Assembly (NCBI RefSeq): GCF_001037495.1
Contig: NZ_KQ089822.1
Span: 1,612,001 to 1,676,000 of the forward strand
Source: Citrobacter sp. MGH106
GTDB lineage: Bacteria > Pseudomonadota > Gammaproteobacteria > Enterobacterales > Enterobacteriaceae
DNA: 64,000 bases
Direction: 5' to 3'
Shown here: positions 35,018 through 42,927 of the stretch, piece after piece
Position numbering within the stretch: position 1 is the first letter of the stretch
How the letters are laid out: each line of letters starts with the position of its first letter
Translations under genes and position numbers: made by a program
Notes under the pieces: model-generated
What the model saw: the letters and a program-made list of their open reading frames with translations, nothing else
Databases searched by the model: none
Told to the model about the DNA's origin: nothing

Positions 35018-35091
35018 GGCGCGTTAGCAAAGCGGTTATGTAGCGGATTGCAAATCCGTCTAGTCCGGTTCGACTCCGGAACGCGCCTCCA
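35018..35091 (+). tRNA. cysT: tRNA-Cys (GCA)
   Basis: 74 nt with encoded CCA. The anticodon loop TTGCAAA gives GCA. The acceptor GGCGCGT pairs with ACGCGCC. It is co-transcribed with glyW and leuZ. Confidence 0.97.
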
Positions 35092-35103
35092 ATTTCTTCC
35101 CGA

Positions 35104-35190
35104 GCCCGGATGGTGGAATCGGTAGACACAAGGGATTTAAAATCCCTCGGCGTTCGCGCTGTGTGGGTTCAAGTCCCACTCCGGGTACCA
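35104..35190 (+). tRNA. leuZ: tRNA-Leu (TAA)
   Basis: 87 nt with a long variable arm, encoded CCA, and anticodon TAA in TTTAAAA. In E. coli leuZ is followed by yecA; here an 8-kb block intervenes. I found no second copy of the tRNA 3' end near 43.3 kb, so tRNA-targeted integration is not supported. Confidence 0.97.
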
Positions 35191-35231
35191 TGGGAAAGAA
35201 CAGAATAATCAAAGCAATAAGCAGTGTCGTG

Positions 35232-35255
35232 AAACCACCTACGGGTGGTTTTTTT
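35232..35255 (+). terminator. tRNA operon terminator (left copy of a repeated hairpin)
   Basis: AAACCACC (35232-35239), 4-base loop, GGTGGTTT, then more T. Nearly the same 20 bases recur at 43204-43223 on the far side of the accessory block. Confidence 0.85.
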
Positions 35256-35396
35256 GTACCTGAAATTTGATTTCCTAACATCTTTCCTAAGATGACTTTG
35301 TTACATGTGGGATTGTTGTTTTAATTTTGCACGCCCAGAAATGCAGACAACCGAGCTACTGTTTAATTTTAACTGCGCAAATCTGAACATAACGAG

Positions 35397-35418
35397 AACC
35401 CCGCCTGCGCGGGGTTTT
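35397..35418 (+). terminator. Second terminator-like hairpin
   Basis: AACCCCGC, 4-base loop, GCGGGGTT and TT. It resembles the fliC terminator. It lies in the gene-free stretch between leuZ and the adhesin stop. Confidence 0.65.
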
Positions 35419-35434
35419 GGCTTTCCAGTGATAC

Positions 35435-35475
35435 GGCAGGGGGGCGCTACGGTGCATTGCGCCAGTACCCCTGCC
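35435..35475. other. Long hairpin downstream of the adhesin gene
   Basis: GGCAGGGG plus GGCGC (35435-35447) pair with GCGCC (35459-35463) and CCCCTGCC (35468-35475). It lies 40 bp past the adhesin stop on the minus strand and has no T-run. It could be a 3' stabiliser or weak terminator. Confidence 0.5.
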
Positions 35476-35514
35476 ATAGCGCCAAATTGTAGGGGCGGTT
35501 TGTTTTACTGATTA

Positions 35515-38145
35515 TCAGCAACCTGTATCACCGGGGGCGCAGGTGTCGATAATGCTTTTCAGCGTATCGCTGCTCTTTGTTACCGTACCTTTTGTGATAT
35601 CAGCTCTGACATTTAGCTGTGCCTTGGGTTGCCCATCACCTCCTTCCACTTTCATCAGGTTTTCCGACGGGATAGTCAACGTAATATTCTGGCCTACCTC
35701 TGAACTGGATACGATATGAATGGGTGAGGTATATGGGAGTGTTTTTCTAAATTCATCCCCTGAAATAACTGAGCTTACTGTTATTTGATCACCTGCTGTC
35801 ATGTTGTTGTAGGCAGCCACCACAACATCAACTCCATCCAAAGCCAGGTTAACACTCACAATCAACGGATTACCGGCTTCAGGTATTGATATGGCTATTG
35901 GCCCAAAGTCTGTTGGTGTAAAGGTTGTTTGCACTGAGGTGCTGTTACTACCGTTCACCGTTGCTGTCACGGTGAATTGTTCTGCTGTCAGATCAGTCAA
36001 CGAGAGTGTCGCGACACCCTGGGCATTCGTAGATGTTGCGGTCGCTGAAGCATATTGTGCATTCGCAGAAGATTTACTCCATTGTACGGATGCCCCTTCT
36101 ACAGGATTGCCTGCTCGGGTTACCGTGATTTGCGCGACGTTTTGTGTGCTACCGTCAGCTGGCGAATTATCTGGGCTCATTGTAATCGTCAGAATGGACG
36201 GCACCTCTGCAAATGTCGCAGTAGTATTGCCTGTTTTATCTCCAGCGCTTGCGGCCACATGAATATCCTGAGCCACCGTATCAGTGAGGTTTAACGTGGC
36301 AATTCCACTGGAATTGGTTATAACCGTCAGTGGCGAAACCGGTTTTGCGCTACCGACGCCAAGACTCCATGTCACACTGACGCCAACCATTGGCTGGCCG
36401 TTAGACTCTGTTACCACAGCCTGAGCTACGTTTGCAGTGTTGCCGTCAGCCGGGGCATTATTGTTGTTCATACTGACAGTAACATTTGAAATAGCCTGGT
36501 TAATAAAGGCTGAGTTAACCGACTCTGTTTTTCCTCCTGCCGTAGCGCTTAATTTTACAGGGCCGACGGTTTTACTGGTGAAATTTATGGTTGCCTCACC
36601 GTCGCTGTCAGTAGCGCTTTCGCTACTGACGATAGTGGCTCCACTGTCTACCTGCCATGCAACTGCAACGCCGGAAAGAACTTTACCACTGGCATCTTTC
36701 AATACTACCTGGCCAATATTTTGATCATTACCGTCAGCCTGGCTGTTATTTTTAGTCAGGTTGAGATTTAGTGATGCCACTGACAGCGAAAATGAACTTG
36801 GCATTGTGCGGGTCAATGTTCCAGATGAAGCTGAGACGATAACCTGTTCGGCAGTTGTACTGGTCAGATTGACTGAAGCATTACCATTGGCGTCGGTCAT
36901 CGATGTGGTCGTACTAAGTTTTGCACTACCAGTGACGGCCCAGGTAATAGATGCATTTGATGCAGCTTTATTATCAGATGTAATAGCGTGAAGCGTCACT
37001 GTATTTGTAGCAATACCGTCTGCTGGGCTGTTGTCTTTAACGCTCGTTAGAGTCATGTCTGTGAGAACTGCTGTGTCATCTTTTTTCTTATACTGCAGGA
37101 TGATTTCATTGTTACGTTCTACAAGGTCATAGCGGCTGCCAGCGAGACTGCGGCGCAGGGCAACCTGGTCTGAGGACATCTGCGACTGCCAGGACTGACC
37201 TAAAGTGTAATGGAAGTTCAGACTGAAGCGGGTTTCATCCATAGAATCCTGACCGTGCTTATAATCAATACCAGCAGTAACCAGCGGAACTGGCGTGTAG
37301 TTCAGACCGACGGTTATAGCGGAAGGGTTGCTCTGCAGGTGGTCTTTGTCGAATAGGGCAACATCATTTCCATAATATTGTTCATACATGGCCCGGGCAC
37401 CCAGCAGTGGATATGTAGGGAGATAGCCTTCGGCACGGATATCATAGCCGTCAGCCGGTTTTTCATTATAGTCCTCGAAGTCACGTGAACTATGCCATTC
37501 AGTTGTACCGATATAGGTGTTGGCGGAAAGCTTCAGATAATCTGTCCAGGCTTCTGCACCAATACCGACGCGGCGGTTTTTGCCTGTGAAATCGTCATCA
37601 AAAAAGACATTTCCGCCAAACATCCATTTGTCGGTGTAGAAAGTTCGTACACCCATGCCGATATTGCCGGTCGTGCGCCCGTCGGGAGCTCGCAGACCAA
37701 GCTGGGTAAACAGCACTGCGTTTTTATTGTCATACAGAGGGGCAAGGAAATCGATGGCGCTTTCGTCCCAGTTGCCGCTGTCGTCAATGTTGAGCTGAAC
37801 GCGCGCGGTACCGAACTGGCTGAGCCACTGCTGAGTCGTTGAAGAGGTATAACCGGAGGCGGCTGATTTGGCACTGTTGACTACGCCGTTTTTTCCGCTG
37901 GAAGAGAGCGAACTGGCGACGGTGTTTAATGTTCCGGCATAAGGCAGCGTAGAGTCGGTTGATGTCGTGCTATGCACAGTCGAAAATGGAGAAGACGTAG
38001 CCGAAGAAAGAGATAAGCTGTCCGCCAGAACACTGTGGGGCATGATTGGAACCAGGGGAAATAATACTTGTACAAAAATTTGTAACCATGCAAAGAAGCA
38101 AAAGTGTCTGCTTCTTTCAGTACCCGAGATTTTATGCATTATCAT
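35515..38145 (-). CDS. Intimin/invasin-family inverse autotransporter adhesin
   Basis: 876 residues. A long signal region (about 1-42, ending SVLADS) is followed by a Ser/Thr-rich linker, the inverse-autotransporter beta barrel (about 105-350; QWLSQFGTARVQLNIDDSGNW, MFGGNVFFDDDFTGKNRR) and then four Big-1 type Ig-like repeats (about 360-740), each opening with a variant of DNSPADG. The C-terminal ~130 residues differ and end in a Cys pair (TCAPGDTGC), which may form a disulfide. This is the layout of Salmonella SinH and E. coli YeeJ-type proteins. There is no LysM domain. Adhesion or biofilm roles are inferred. It is absent at this locus in E. coli K-12. Confidence 0.9.
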   Translation of the reverse strand: MIMHKISGTERSRHFCFFAWLQIFVQVLFPLVPIMPHSVLADSLSLSSATSSPFSTVHSTTSTDSTLPYAGTLNTVASSLSSSGKNGVVNSAKSAASGYTSSTTQQWLSQFGTARVQLNIDDSGNWDESAIDFLAPLYDNKNAVLFTQLGLRAPDGRTTGNIGMGVRTFYTDKWMFGGNVFFDDDFTGKNRRVGIGAEAWTDYLKLSANTYIGTTEWHSSRDFEDYNEKPADGYDIRAEGYLPTYPLLGARAMYEQYYGNDVALFDKDHLQSNPSAITVGLNYTPVPLVTAGIDYKHGQDSMDETRFSLNFHYTLGQSWQSQMSSDQVALRRSLAGSRYDLVERNNEIILQYKKKDDTAVLTDMTLTSVKDNSPADGIATNTVTLHAITSDNKAASNASITWAVTGSAKLSTTTSMTDANGNASVNLTSTTAEQVIVSASSGTLTRTMPSSFSLSVASLNLNLTKNNSQADGNDQNIGQVVLKDASGKVLSGVAVAWQVDSGATIVSSESATDSDGEATINFTSKTVGPVKLSATAGGKTESVNSAFINQAISNVTVSMNNNNAPADGNTANVAQAVVTESNGQPMVGVSVTWSLGVGSAKPVSPLTVITNSSGIATLNLTDTVAQDIHVAASAGDKTGNTTATFAEVPSILTITMSPDNSPADGSTQNVAQITVTRAGNPVEGASVQWSKSSANAQYASATATSTNAQGVATLSLTDLTAEQFTVTATVNGSNSTSVQTTFTPTDFGPIAISIPEAGNPLIVSVNLALDGVDVVVAAYNNMTAGDQITVSSVISGDEFRKTLPYTSPIHIVSSSEVGQNITLTIPSENLMKVEGGDGQPKAQLNVRADITKGTVTKSSDTLKSIIDTCAPGDTGC

Positions 38146-38806
38146 TTCTTCTTTAATTAGTTGAACCTGATGAGCTCAGTTCAATGTAGTTCTTGTGTAT
38201 TAAATGTTGCTTCCGTATGTTCACCATATTGAAAACAAGAACGCTCCCATTGCTCATAGTCAGAGTTTGAAGGGGCTGAATCATTTTCTTTTATTTGTTG
38301 TTTCAGTATGATAAACGGAAGATCACATTTCTTGAAATTTCAAAACTCCCAAACCACAGCGCAACTCAGTCTTGTCGAGTTGATAAGAAAGTTGCATGTA
38401 TTTCGGTTTTTTTTACCTGTGCTGTTTCTGCTTATAGTTTTTCAATCCATTTTTGTAGTAATTCCATATGAGGCAGGATTAAGGGTGATTTTTTTATGAT
38501 TACATTTGTTAAAATGATACATGCACGTAAATAATCATCCTCGTGAATGGTTTGATTGAAAGTGATGTGGTTACTGAGGCCTGTCGCTATATACAAGACG
38601 TATATACAGATTTCAGGTTCAGTATAAATTTGTATGAGTTCGTACAAATTATATAAGATCTAATTGAAATTTGTTAATCCCATAACTAACTGTCATTAGG
38701 TTTTGTCCGCTCGCTAAGTACACTCAAAACAACCTTTTTATATCAGGAGGTTATCCCAGGATTTGCTCATTGCTTTCACCATTGGTTTTTTTATGCGACT
38801 ACGCAC
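38146..38806. other. AT-rich intergenic region with dyads
   Basis: 660 bp with no gene I can support. Two short open frames (38308-38499 forward, 38432-38647 reverse) lack ribosome sites and recognisable domains. Two inverted repeats stand out: TATATAC/GTATATA (38588-38594 and 38600-38606) and AATTTGTA/TACAAATT (38627-38634 and 38643-38650). The adhesin promoter should lie near 38160-38260. Confidence 0.4.
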
Positions 38807-39172
38807 TTACCAAATGGCATATATAAAATCGTGTAAACCGAACGGCAGATACTGAGCAATAAAACAGGCCGATCGCCAGGCTGAACGGGCACAAACGGTT
38901 CTGGCGGCATTGACAGTGACGCCCGTAGCAGCGCATATTGCCGCTCCGGCATTAAGCTTAGATTGTTTTTCTATGGTTTTATGTAAACCCGATGAACTGT
39001 ATGTTCCCGCAGATTTCTTCACCGGCTTTTCCTTGCCTCTGGCAAAGTTATAAAGAATCAATAATAACGCAGATAAGAGCCCCAAAATTAATGATGGCGC
39101 TGGTGGAAAATTAACAGCAGCAATAGAGCCAGCTATTGAAAAATATTCTCTGTTTACAAAACAGCAATACAT
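38807..39172 (-). CDS. Possible small membrane protein, uncertain
   Basis: An open frame of 121 codons from an ATG at 39172, or slightly longer from GTG 39190. Residues 15-45 are hydrophobic (FPPAPSLILGLLSALLLILYNFA), followed by a basic stretch. No Shine-Dalgarno is visible and I do not recognise a family. The second half is Ala/Cys-rich and unlike a membrane protein. It may be a decayed gene or chance. Confidence 0.25.
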   Translation of the reverse strand: MYCCFVNREYFSIAGSIAAVNFPPAPSLILGLLSALLLILYNFARGKEKPVKKSAGTYSSSGLHKTIEKQSKLNAGAAICAATGVTVNAARTVCARSAWRSACFIAQYLPFGLHDFIYAIW

Positions 39173-39243
39173 GATAAGTGTCAATATCACTGATTATTAA
39201 TTATAAAGATACTCCCGGCAGGGGGGGGAGATCCATGTGGGAG

Positions 39244-39269
39244 ACGAGTCGCGGGGAACGACTCGTTTT
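39244..39269 (+). terminator. Terminator-like hairpin in the accessory block
   Basis: ACGAGTCG (39244-39251), 7-base loop, CGACTCGT (39259-39266) and TTTT. No gene ends just before it on the plus strand, so it may end an unannotated RNA. Confidence 0.55.
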
Positions 39270-39343
39270 CAGACCGTAAAAATTCGCCTAACGAATGTTA
39301 AGCCCGCTGGAGGTAACTATTTAAAAATCCTCCCAATCATAAC

Positions 39344-39362
39344 TCGCTTCGGCGGTTTTTTT
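39344..39362 (+). terminator. Possible UUCG-loop terminator
   Basis: A short CGC-TTCG-GCG stem is followed by seven T. Together with the hairpin at 39244 and the GGAGG/CCTCC arms around 39310-39333 it makes a structured 120-bp stretch without an ORF. Confidence 0.45.
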
Positions 39363-39465
39363 GTGCGTGTTTTCGCGAACTGTTCATTATCATGCAGCAC
39401 ATGACCCGTTAATACAAAACCACCAGCAATCCCTCCTCGCTAGTGACTCGCCATGTATATCGCAC

Positions 39466-39810
39466 TTAGCGGCGAACAGGTGCGTTCAACATAAAACGTC
39501 CCCGGGCAGGATTATTCATAAATCCATCCCGTGCAGGGTTATAGTTGTGGTCCTGAAAACCGTTAATCATCACGGGATCGCCAATACCATCCTGGATAGC
39601 AAATGGTCTGTGGATCCTGTTTCTGGCTCTGAGAGTGAAACCGAAATTCTCCGTTCCACCAATAATAATGACGCTGTGTCCGGTTGCTAAAGCGGCACTT
39701 AACTCTCGCTCCAGTTCAGCCTGGTCTTGCAAAGTGCTGGCAGTGAGATGGGAGGAGGCCATCAACAGGATGGCGAGGGCAGCGCAGGAAAGCGCCCATG
39801 GCAGTTTCAT
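39466..39810 (-). CDS. Small exported protein of unknown function
   Basis: 114 residues with a clear signal peptide (MKLPWALSCAALAILLMASSHLTAS). The mature part holds an acidic helix, then HSVIIIGGTENFGFTLRARNR, and a C-terminal segment with repeated NPARxxFM. I do not recognise a family. It is divergent from the LolA-like cassette, so they may share control. The ribosome site is weak. Confidence 0.55.
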   Translation of the reverse strand: MKLPWALSCAALAILLMASSHLTASTLQDQAELERELSAALATGHSVIIIGGTENFGFTLRARNRIHRPFAIQDGIGDPVMINGFQDHNYNPARDGFMNNPARGRFMLNAPVRR

Positions 39811-39844
39811 GATTAGTACTCATAAAAAGTATGGCTATTAAAGT

Positions 39845-40039
39845 ATGGCTTTTGGTTGCGACGATACCCGGTGCAGGACGAACAATTTAGCTGTTATGTC
39901 CTTGTTCATGATGACGGTACAGGAAGGTCAAAGGGGGGCATTAAGCACTATAATTGAACAGGTAACAGGCGATCACCCCTGTTTGCTCACCATGCAGATG
40001 CAGGAGGTTACATCAGAGACTTACTTTCTCCGACGGTAA
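39845..40039 (+). CDS. Possible small upstream ORF coupled to the LolA-like gene
   Basis: 64 codons whose TAA stop shares one base with the ATG of the next gene (TAATG). No domain is recognised and no strong ribosome site precedes it. It could be a translated leader that couples translation to the next gene, which itself lacks a Shine-Dalgarno. An internal start at 39896 (MSLFMMTVQEG) is also possible. Confidence 0.3.
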   Translation: MAFGCDDTRCRTNNLAVMSLFMMTVQEGQRGALSTIIEQVTGDHPCLLTMQMQEVTSETYFLRR

Positions 40040-40713
40040 TGTTTGCTGCATTACTTGTCCTTAGCTGCATTATGTATCCGGTGGACAAAAGTTTGGCCGT
40101 TGCATCACTGCTGTCACAACGTTCCACAACTACAGACCACATCGTTATCGCCCGGCAGCATTTTGATAAGCTCCAGTCTTATCAGGTTCTTATTCGTTCC
40201 TCTTCCGTCCAGGCCGAAAGTAAAATCATTCGATATAGCTATAAAAAGCCAGGCTTTATAAGGATGGATTTTACTCAGCCGCATCCTGGGGCCGTTCTTA
40301 CCTATAACCCGGTAAGTAATAACGTGAAGCTTTGGCCGTTTGGGTTGGGAACTTTGCCAGTATTAAACCTCTCCCCAACAAATTCTTTAATAAAAGACGA
40401 GCGTGGCCATCGGGTCGATCAGTCTGACATTGGCGCATTGTTGGACAATATTCGTCACCTGCAGCGAGAGGGGAAAACGGCGATAATCGGGGAGGAGAAC
40501 GTATCGGGGCGTTCGACCACGCACGTCTGCGTGACGGGGCCGGGGACGATGGTCGTTGATGGTGTTCACCGGTATGACGTTTGGTTCGATAACTACCATC
40601 GACTACCCGTGAAAGTGCTCAGTTACGATGCTGGTGGAAAGTGGCTGGAAACCGTACTTATGGATGCCATGATCATCAATATTCGTTTTCCCGTGGATTT
40701 TTTCACACCTTAA
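40039..40713 (+). CDS. LolA-like periplasmic protein (DUF1571-like)
   Basis: 224 residues. A short N-terminal hydrophobic signal (MFAALLVLSCIMYPVDKSLA) precedes a LolA/LppX-like fold pattern: KIIRYSYKKPGFIRMDF, then HPGAVLTYNP and a C-terminal VDFFTP. Such proteins form an open hydrophobic half-barrel that carries lipids or lipoproteins. It is the first clear gene of the cassette and ends 13 bp before the SRPBCC gene. The exact family is a judgement from memory; a role in envelope lipid handling is inference. Confidence 0.7.
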   Translation: MFAALLVLSCIMYPVDKSLAVASLLSQRSTTTDHIVIARQHFDKLQSYQVLIRSSSVQAESKIIRYSYKKPGFIRMDFTQPHPGAVLTYNPVSNNVKLWPFGLGTLPVLNLSPTNSLIKDERGHRVDQSDIGALLDNIRHLQREGKTAIIGEENVSGRSTTHVCVTGPGTMVVDGVHRYDVWFDNYHRLPVKVLSYDAGGKWLETVLMDAMIINIRFPVDFFTP

Positions 40714-40726
40714 GGGCGCGGAGTTT

Positions 40727-41197
40727 ATGGCCGAATATCAGTTTTCCACCGTCTGGCGGGTTGAAGCTTCGATCCAGGATGTATGGGATGTTTTCTCTCA
40801 CCCGGATCAGTGGCCTGAATGGTGGGGAAGCCTGGAGCGAATTATTGAAATAAAGAAAGGGGATATACAGGGCATTGGCGCGTTGCACCGCTATACCTGG
40901 AAAGGGGCGCTGCCTTATCGTCTAACCTTTGATATTAACGTACTGAATATACTGCCTTGTTGTCTGCTGGAAGGGGAGGCGAGTGGTGAAGTTGAAGGGC
41001 GAGGAATATGGTCTTTTTCCGACAACGGCAAGGAAACTATCGTCAGGTATGACTGGCATGTACGGACCACTATTCGCTGGATGAACTACCTTGCTCCACT
41101 GGCAGCGCCCGTCTTTCGCTGGAATCACGATACTGTAATGCGTGAGGGAGCAAAAGGGTTAGCCCGTAAACTAGGAACCAACGTGTACATATTTTGA
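40727..41197 (+). CDS. SRPBCC (START-like) family protein
   Basis: 156 residues without a signal peptide. The N terminus (FSTVWRVEASIQDVWDVFSHPDQWPEWWGSL) is the typical polyketide-cyclase/SRPBCC opening, and the protein ends in a long amphipathic helix. GGAG is well placed before the ATG. These proteins bind hydrophobic ligands in a deep pocket. It forms an operon with the LolA-like gene (13-bp gap). Confidence 0.75.
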   Translation: MAEYQFSTVWRVEASIQDVWDVFSHPDQWPEWWGSLERIIEIKKGDIQGIGALHRYTWKGALPYRLTFDINVLNILPCCLLEGEASGEVEGRGIWSFSDNGKETIVRYDWHVRTTIRWMNYLAPLAAPVFRWNHDTVMREGAKGLARKLGTNVYIF

Positions 41198-41450
41198 TGT
41201 GGCCGGTTTTTAAGGATATGGAGCCTACCTGTTATTATGCGTTTTTCGTCTTTTTTAATGCTGCGCCTGTACTCTTGTGGTTGAAAATGGCTTAATTGTT
41301 TCTCTTTTCATTCACAGTTAACAGGTCTGTTATTGATGAATAAACTCCATCGACTCGCCTTTTTACGTCAGCGTCTGTCTGCTGTGATGATCGTGTACGG
41401 TCTCTGCCCGTTTAGCCGTCGCTCAACTCATACAACATGGACAGACAGCA
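41198..41450 (+). promoter_or_regulatory. Leader region before the transglutaminase-like gene
   Basis: 253 bp. A small ORF of 45 codons at 41336-41473 (MNKLHRLAFLRQRLSAV) follows AGGT and overlaps the next gene start by 23 bases. A dyad AACAG-GT-CTGTT lies at 41320-41331. Both could regulate the downstream genes. Neither is proven. Confidence 0.35.
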
Positions 41451-42593
41451 ATGCAACGTCGACAATTTCTTAAAAATAGTGTTCTCCTTTCTGCGGCCGG
41501 TTTAGTCGGTCCTTCCGTCGTTAGCCAGACGGTACAAGCCGCAGAGCCATTAGTTGCGCCTGTAGTACGTCGGCGCTTTGCCTTATCGCAAACCTATAAA
41601 TTGAATCCGCCACAAGGCTCAAGCGGTGTGGTGAAACTGTGGATCCCGTTGCCGGTAGATACAGCATTTCAGCAGATGACAGACCTTGTTTTTAGCGGCA
41701 ACTATAAGCAGGCATATGTCACTACCAATAATGCTTATGGCGCGAAAACGTTGTTTGCCAGTTGGCCCAATTCACAAGGAGAGTTGTTAATTAAGGTTGA
41801 TATTGACATTGAAACCGCCGATTGGGAGCCGCTGAAGCAGGATGCGCTAAAAACCTGGCATGCGCCGGAGCAGATCGTTTATCCGTTGGATGTGAAACCC
41901 TATTTATTGCCGACTGCGCATACTCCCGTTGACGGGCTTGTGCAGGAAACAGCGCGTAAAATCACCGGCAACGAGCAGGACCCATTGAAAAAAGCACGCC
42001 TGATCTATGAGTGGGTCAGTAGCCATATGGAGCGTGATAATGACGTTATCGGCTGCGGAACGGGTGATGTGGCGGAGATTCTGAAGAGTGGCAAACTCAA
42101 AGGGAAATGCACCGATATGAGTTCCGTTTTCGTCGCTCTGGCACGTGCCAGCGGCATTCCGGCGCGTGAATTATTCGGGATTCGTCTGGGGAAAGCCAAT
42201 AAGCTTGAACGCTACTCGAAAAGCGCCTTTGGTAAAGCCGACGGTGCCGGGGTAGCTGATGTGAGTGGAGGTCAGCACTGTCGCGCAGAGTTTTATCTGG
42301 CTGGCTACGGCTGGTTGCCTTGCGACCCGGCGGACGTGACGAAAATGCGTCTGGCCGAGAAAAAAACGCATCAGGATGCTGATGTGCAGGCCGTTAACAC
42401 CTACCTGTTCGGTAACTGGGAAATGAACTGGGTAGGGTTCAACTACGGACGTGATTTTGAACTGTATCCGGGCACAGAACAGGGGGCGATGAACAATTTT
42501 GGTTACCCCTATGCGGAAGTAGACGGGGATCCGATCAACTTCTATGACCCTAAAGCGTTCTCCTACAACTATGTCGCAACAGAACAACGCTAA
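41451..42593 (+). CDS. Tat-exported transglutaminase-like protein
   Basis: 380 residues. A twin-arginine signal (MQRRQFLKNSVLLSAAGLVG, RRQFLK) precedes the mature protein. The transglutaminase-like core is visible: Cys220 in GKCTDMSSVFVALARASGIPAR, His276 in GGQHCRAEFYLAGYGW, Asp292 in WLPCDPADV, a plausible Cys-His-Asp triad. Such proteins are cysteine proteases or amide-bond enzymes. It overlaps the MerT-like gene by 23 bp. The Tat signal suggests folding, or cofactor or metal loading, before export. Confidence 0.85.
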   Translation: MQRRQFLKNSVLLSAAGLVGPSVVSQTVQAAEPLVAPVVRRRFALSQTYKLNPPQGSSGVVKLWIPLPVDTAFQQMTDLVFSGNYKQAYVTTNNAYGAKTLFASWPNSQGELLIKVDIDIETADWEPLKQDALKTWHAPEQIVYPLDVKPYLLPTAHTPVDGLVQETARKITGNEQDPLKKARLIYEWVSSHMERDNDVIGCGTGDVAEILKSGKLKGKCTDMSSVFVALARASGIPARELFGIRLGKANKLERYSKSAFGKADGAGVADVSGGQHCRAEFYLAGYGWLPCDPADVTKMRLAEKKTHQDADVQAVNTYLFGNWEMNWVGFNYGRDFELYPGTEQGAMNNFGYPYAEVDGDPINFYDPKAFSYNYVATEQR

Positions 42594-42927
42594 AGGCGCT
42601 GGCCTCACTCTGCTGACGGCCGCTGTGGCTGCCGTCACCGCAGGATTATGCTGCGTGGGGCCACTGTTATATTTGCTGTTTGGCATTTCGGCGGCAAGTT
42701 TTACGGTATTCGCTCGTTTCGAGTTTTTGCGTCTCCCCTTGATTCTGCTGACGCTTGGGCTGCTGTTGCGCCTCTTTTGGCGGCTCTATTTTTCCAAAAG
42801 GTTGTGGTGTACCGGCTGGCTGACCCTGAAACAGATGCGTATTCTCTACTGGTGTGCGCTGATAGTGATTTTACCGGTGTTATTTTATCCAACGCTGGTT
42901 GCCTGGTTTTATGAGGTATTTGAATGA
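42571..42927 (+). CDS. MerT-like membrane protein
   Basis: 118 residues from MSQQNNAKGAG (an alternative start at 42544 adds nine residues). Three hydrophobic helices are visible. The first contains a vicinal Cys pair (GLCCVGPLLYLLFG, Cys27-Cys28) as in mercuric transporter MerT. No merR or merA gene is nearby, so mercury resistance is not supported. It overlaps the transglutaminase-like gene and the MerP-like start (four bases), so the three are translationally coupled. Confidence 0.75.
   Translation: MSQQNNAKGAGLTLLTAAVAAVTAGLCCVGPLLYLLFGISAASFTVFARFEFLRLPLILLTLGLLLRLFWRLYFSKRLWCTGWLTLKQMRILYWCALIVILPVLFYPTLVAWFYEVFE

Noticed and set aside
35060-35281. A 73-codon minus-strand frame across the tRNA genes
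   Set aside because: It is the complement of tRNA-Cys and tRNA-Leu, a common false gene.
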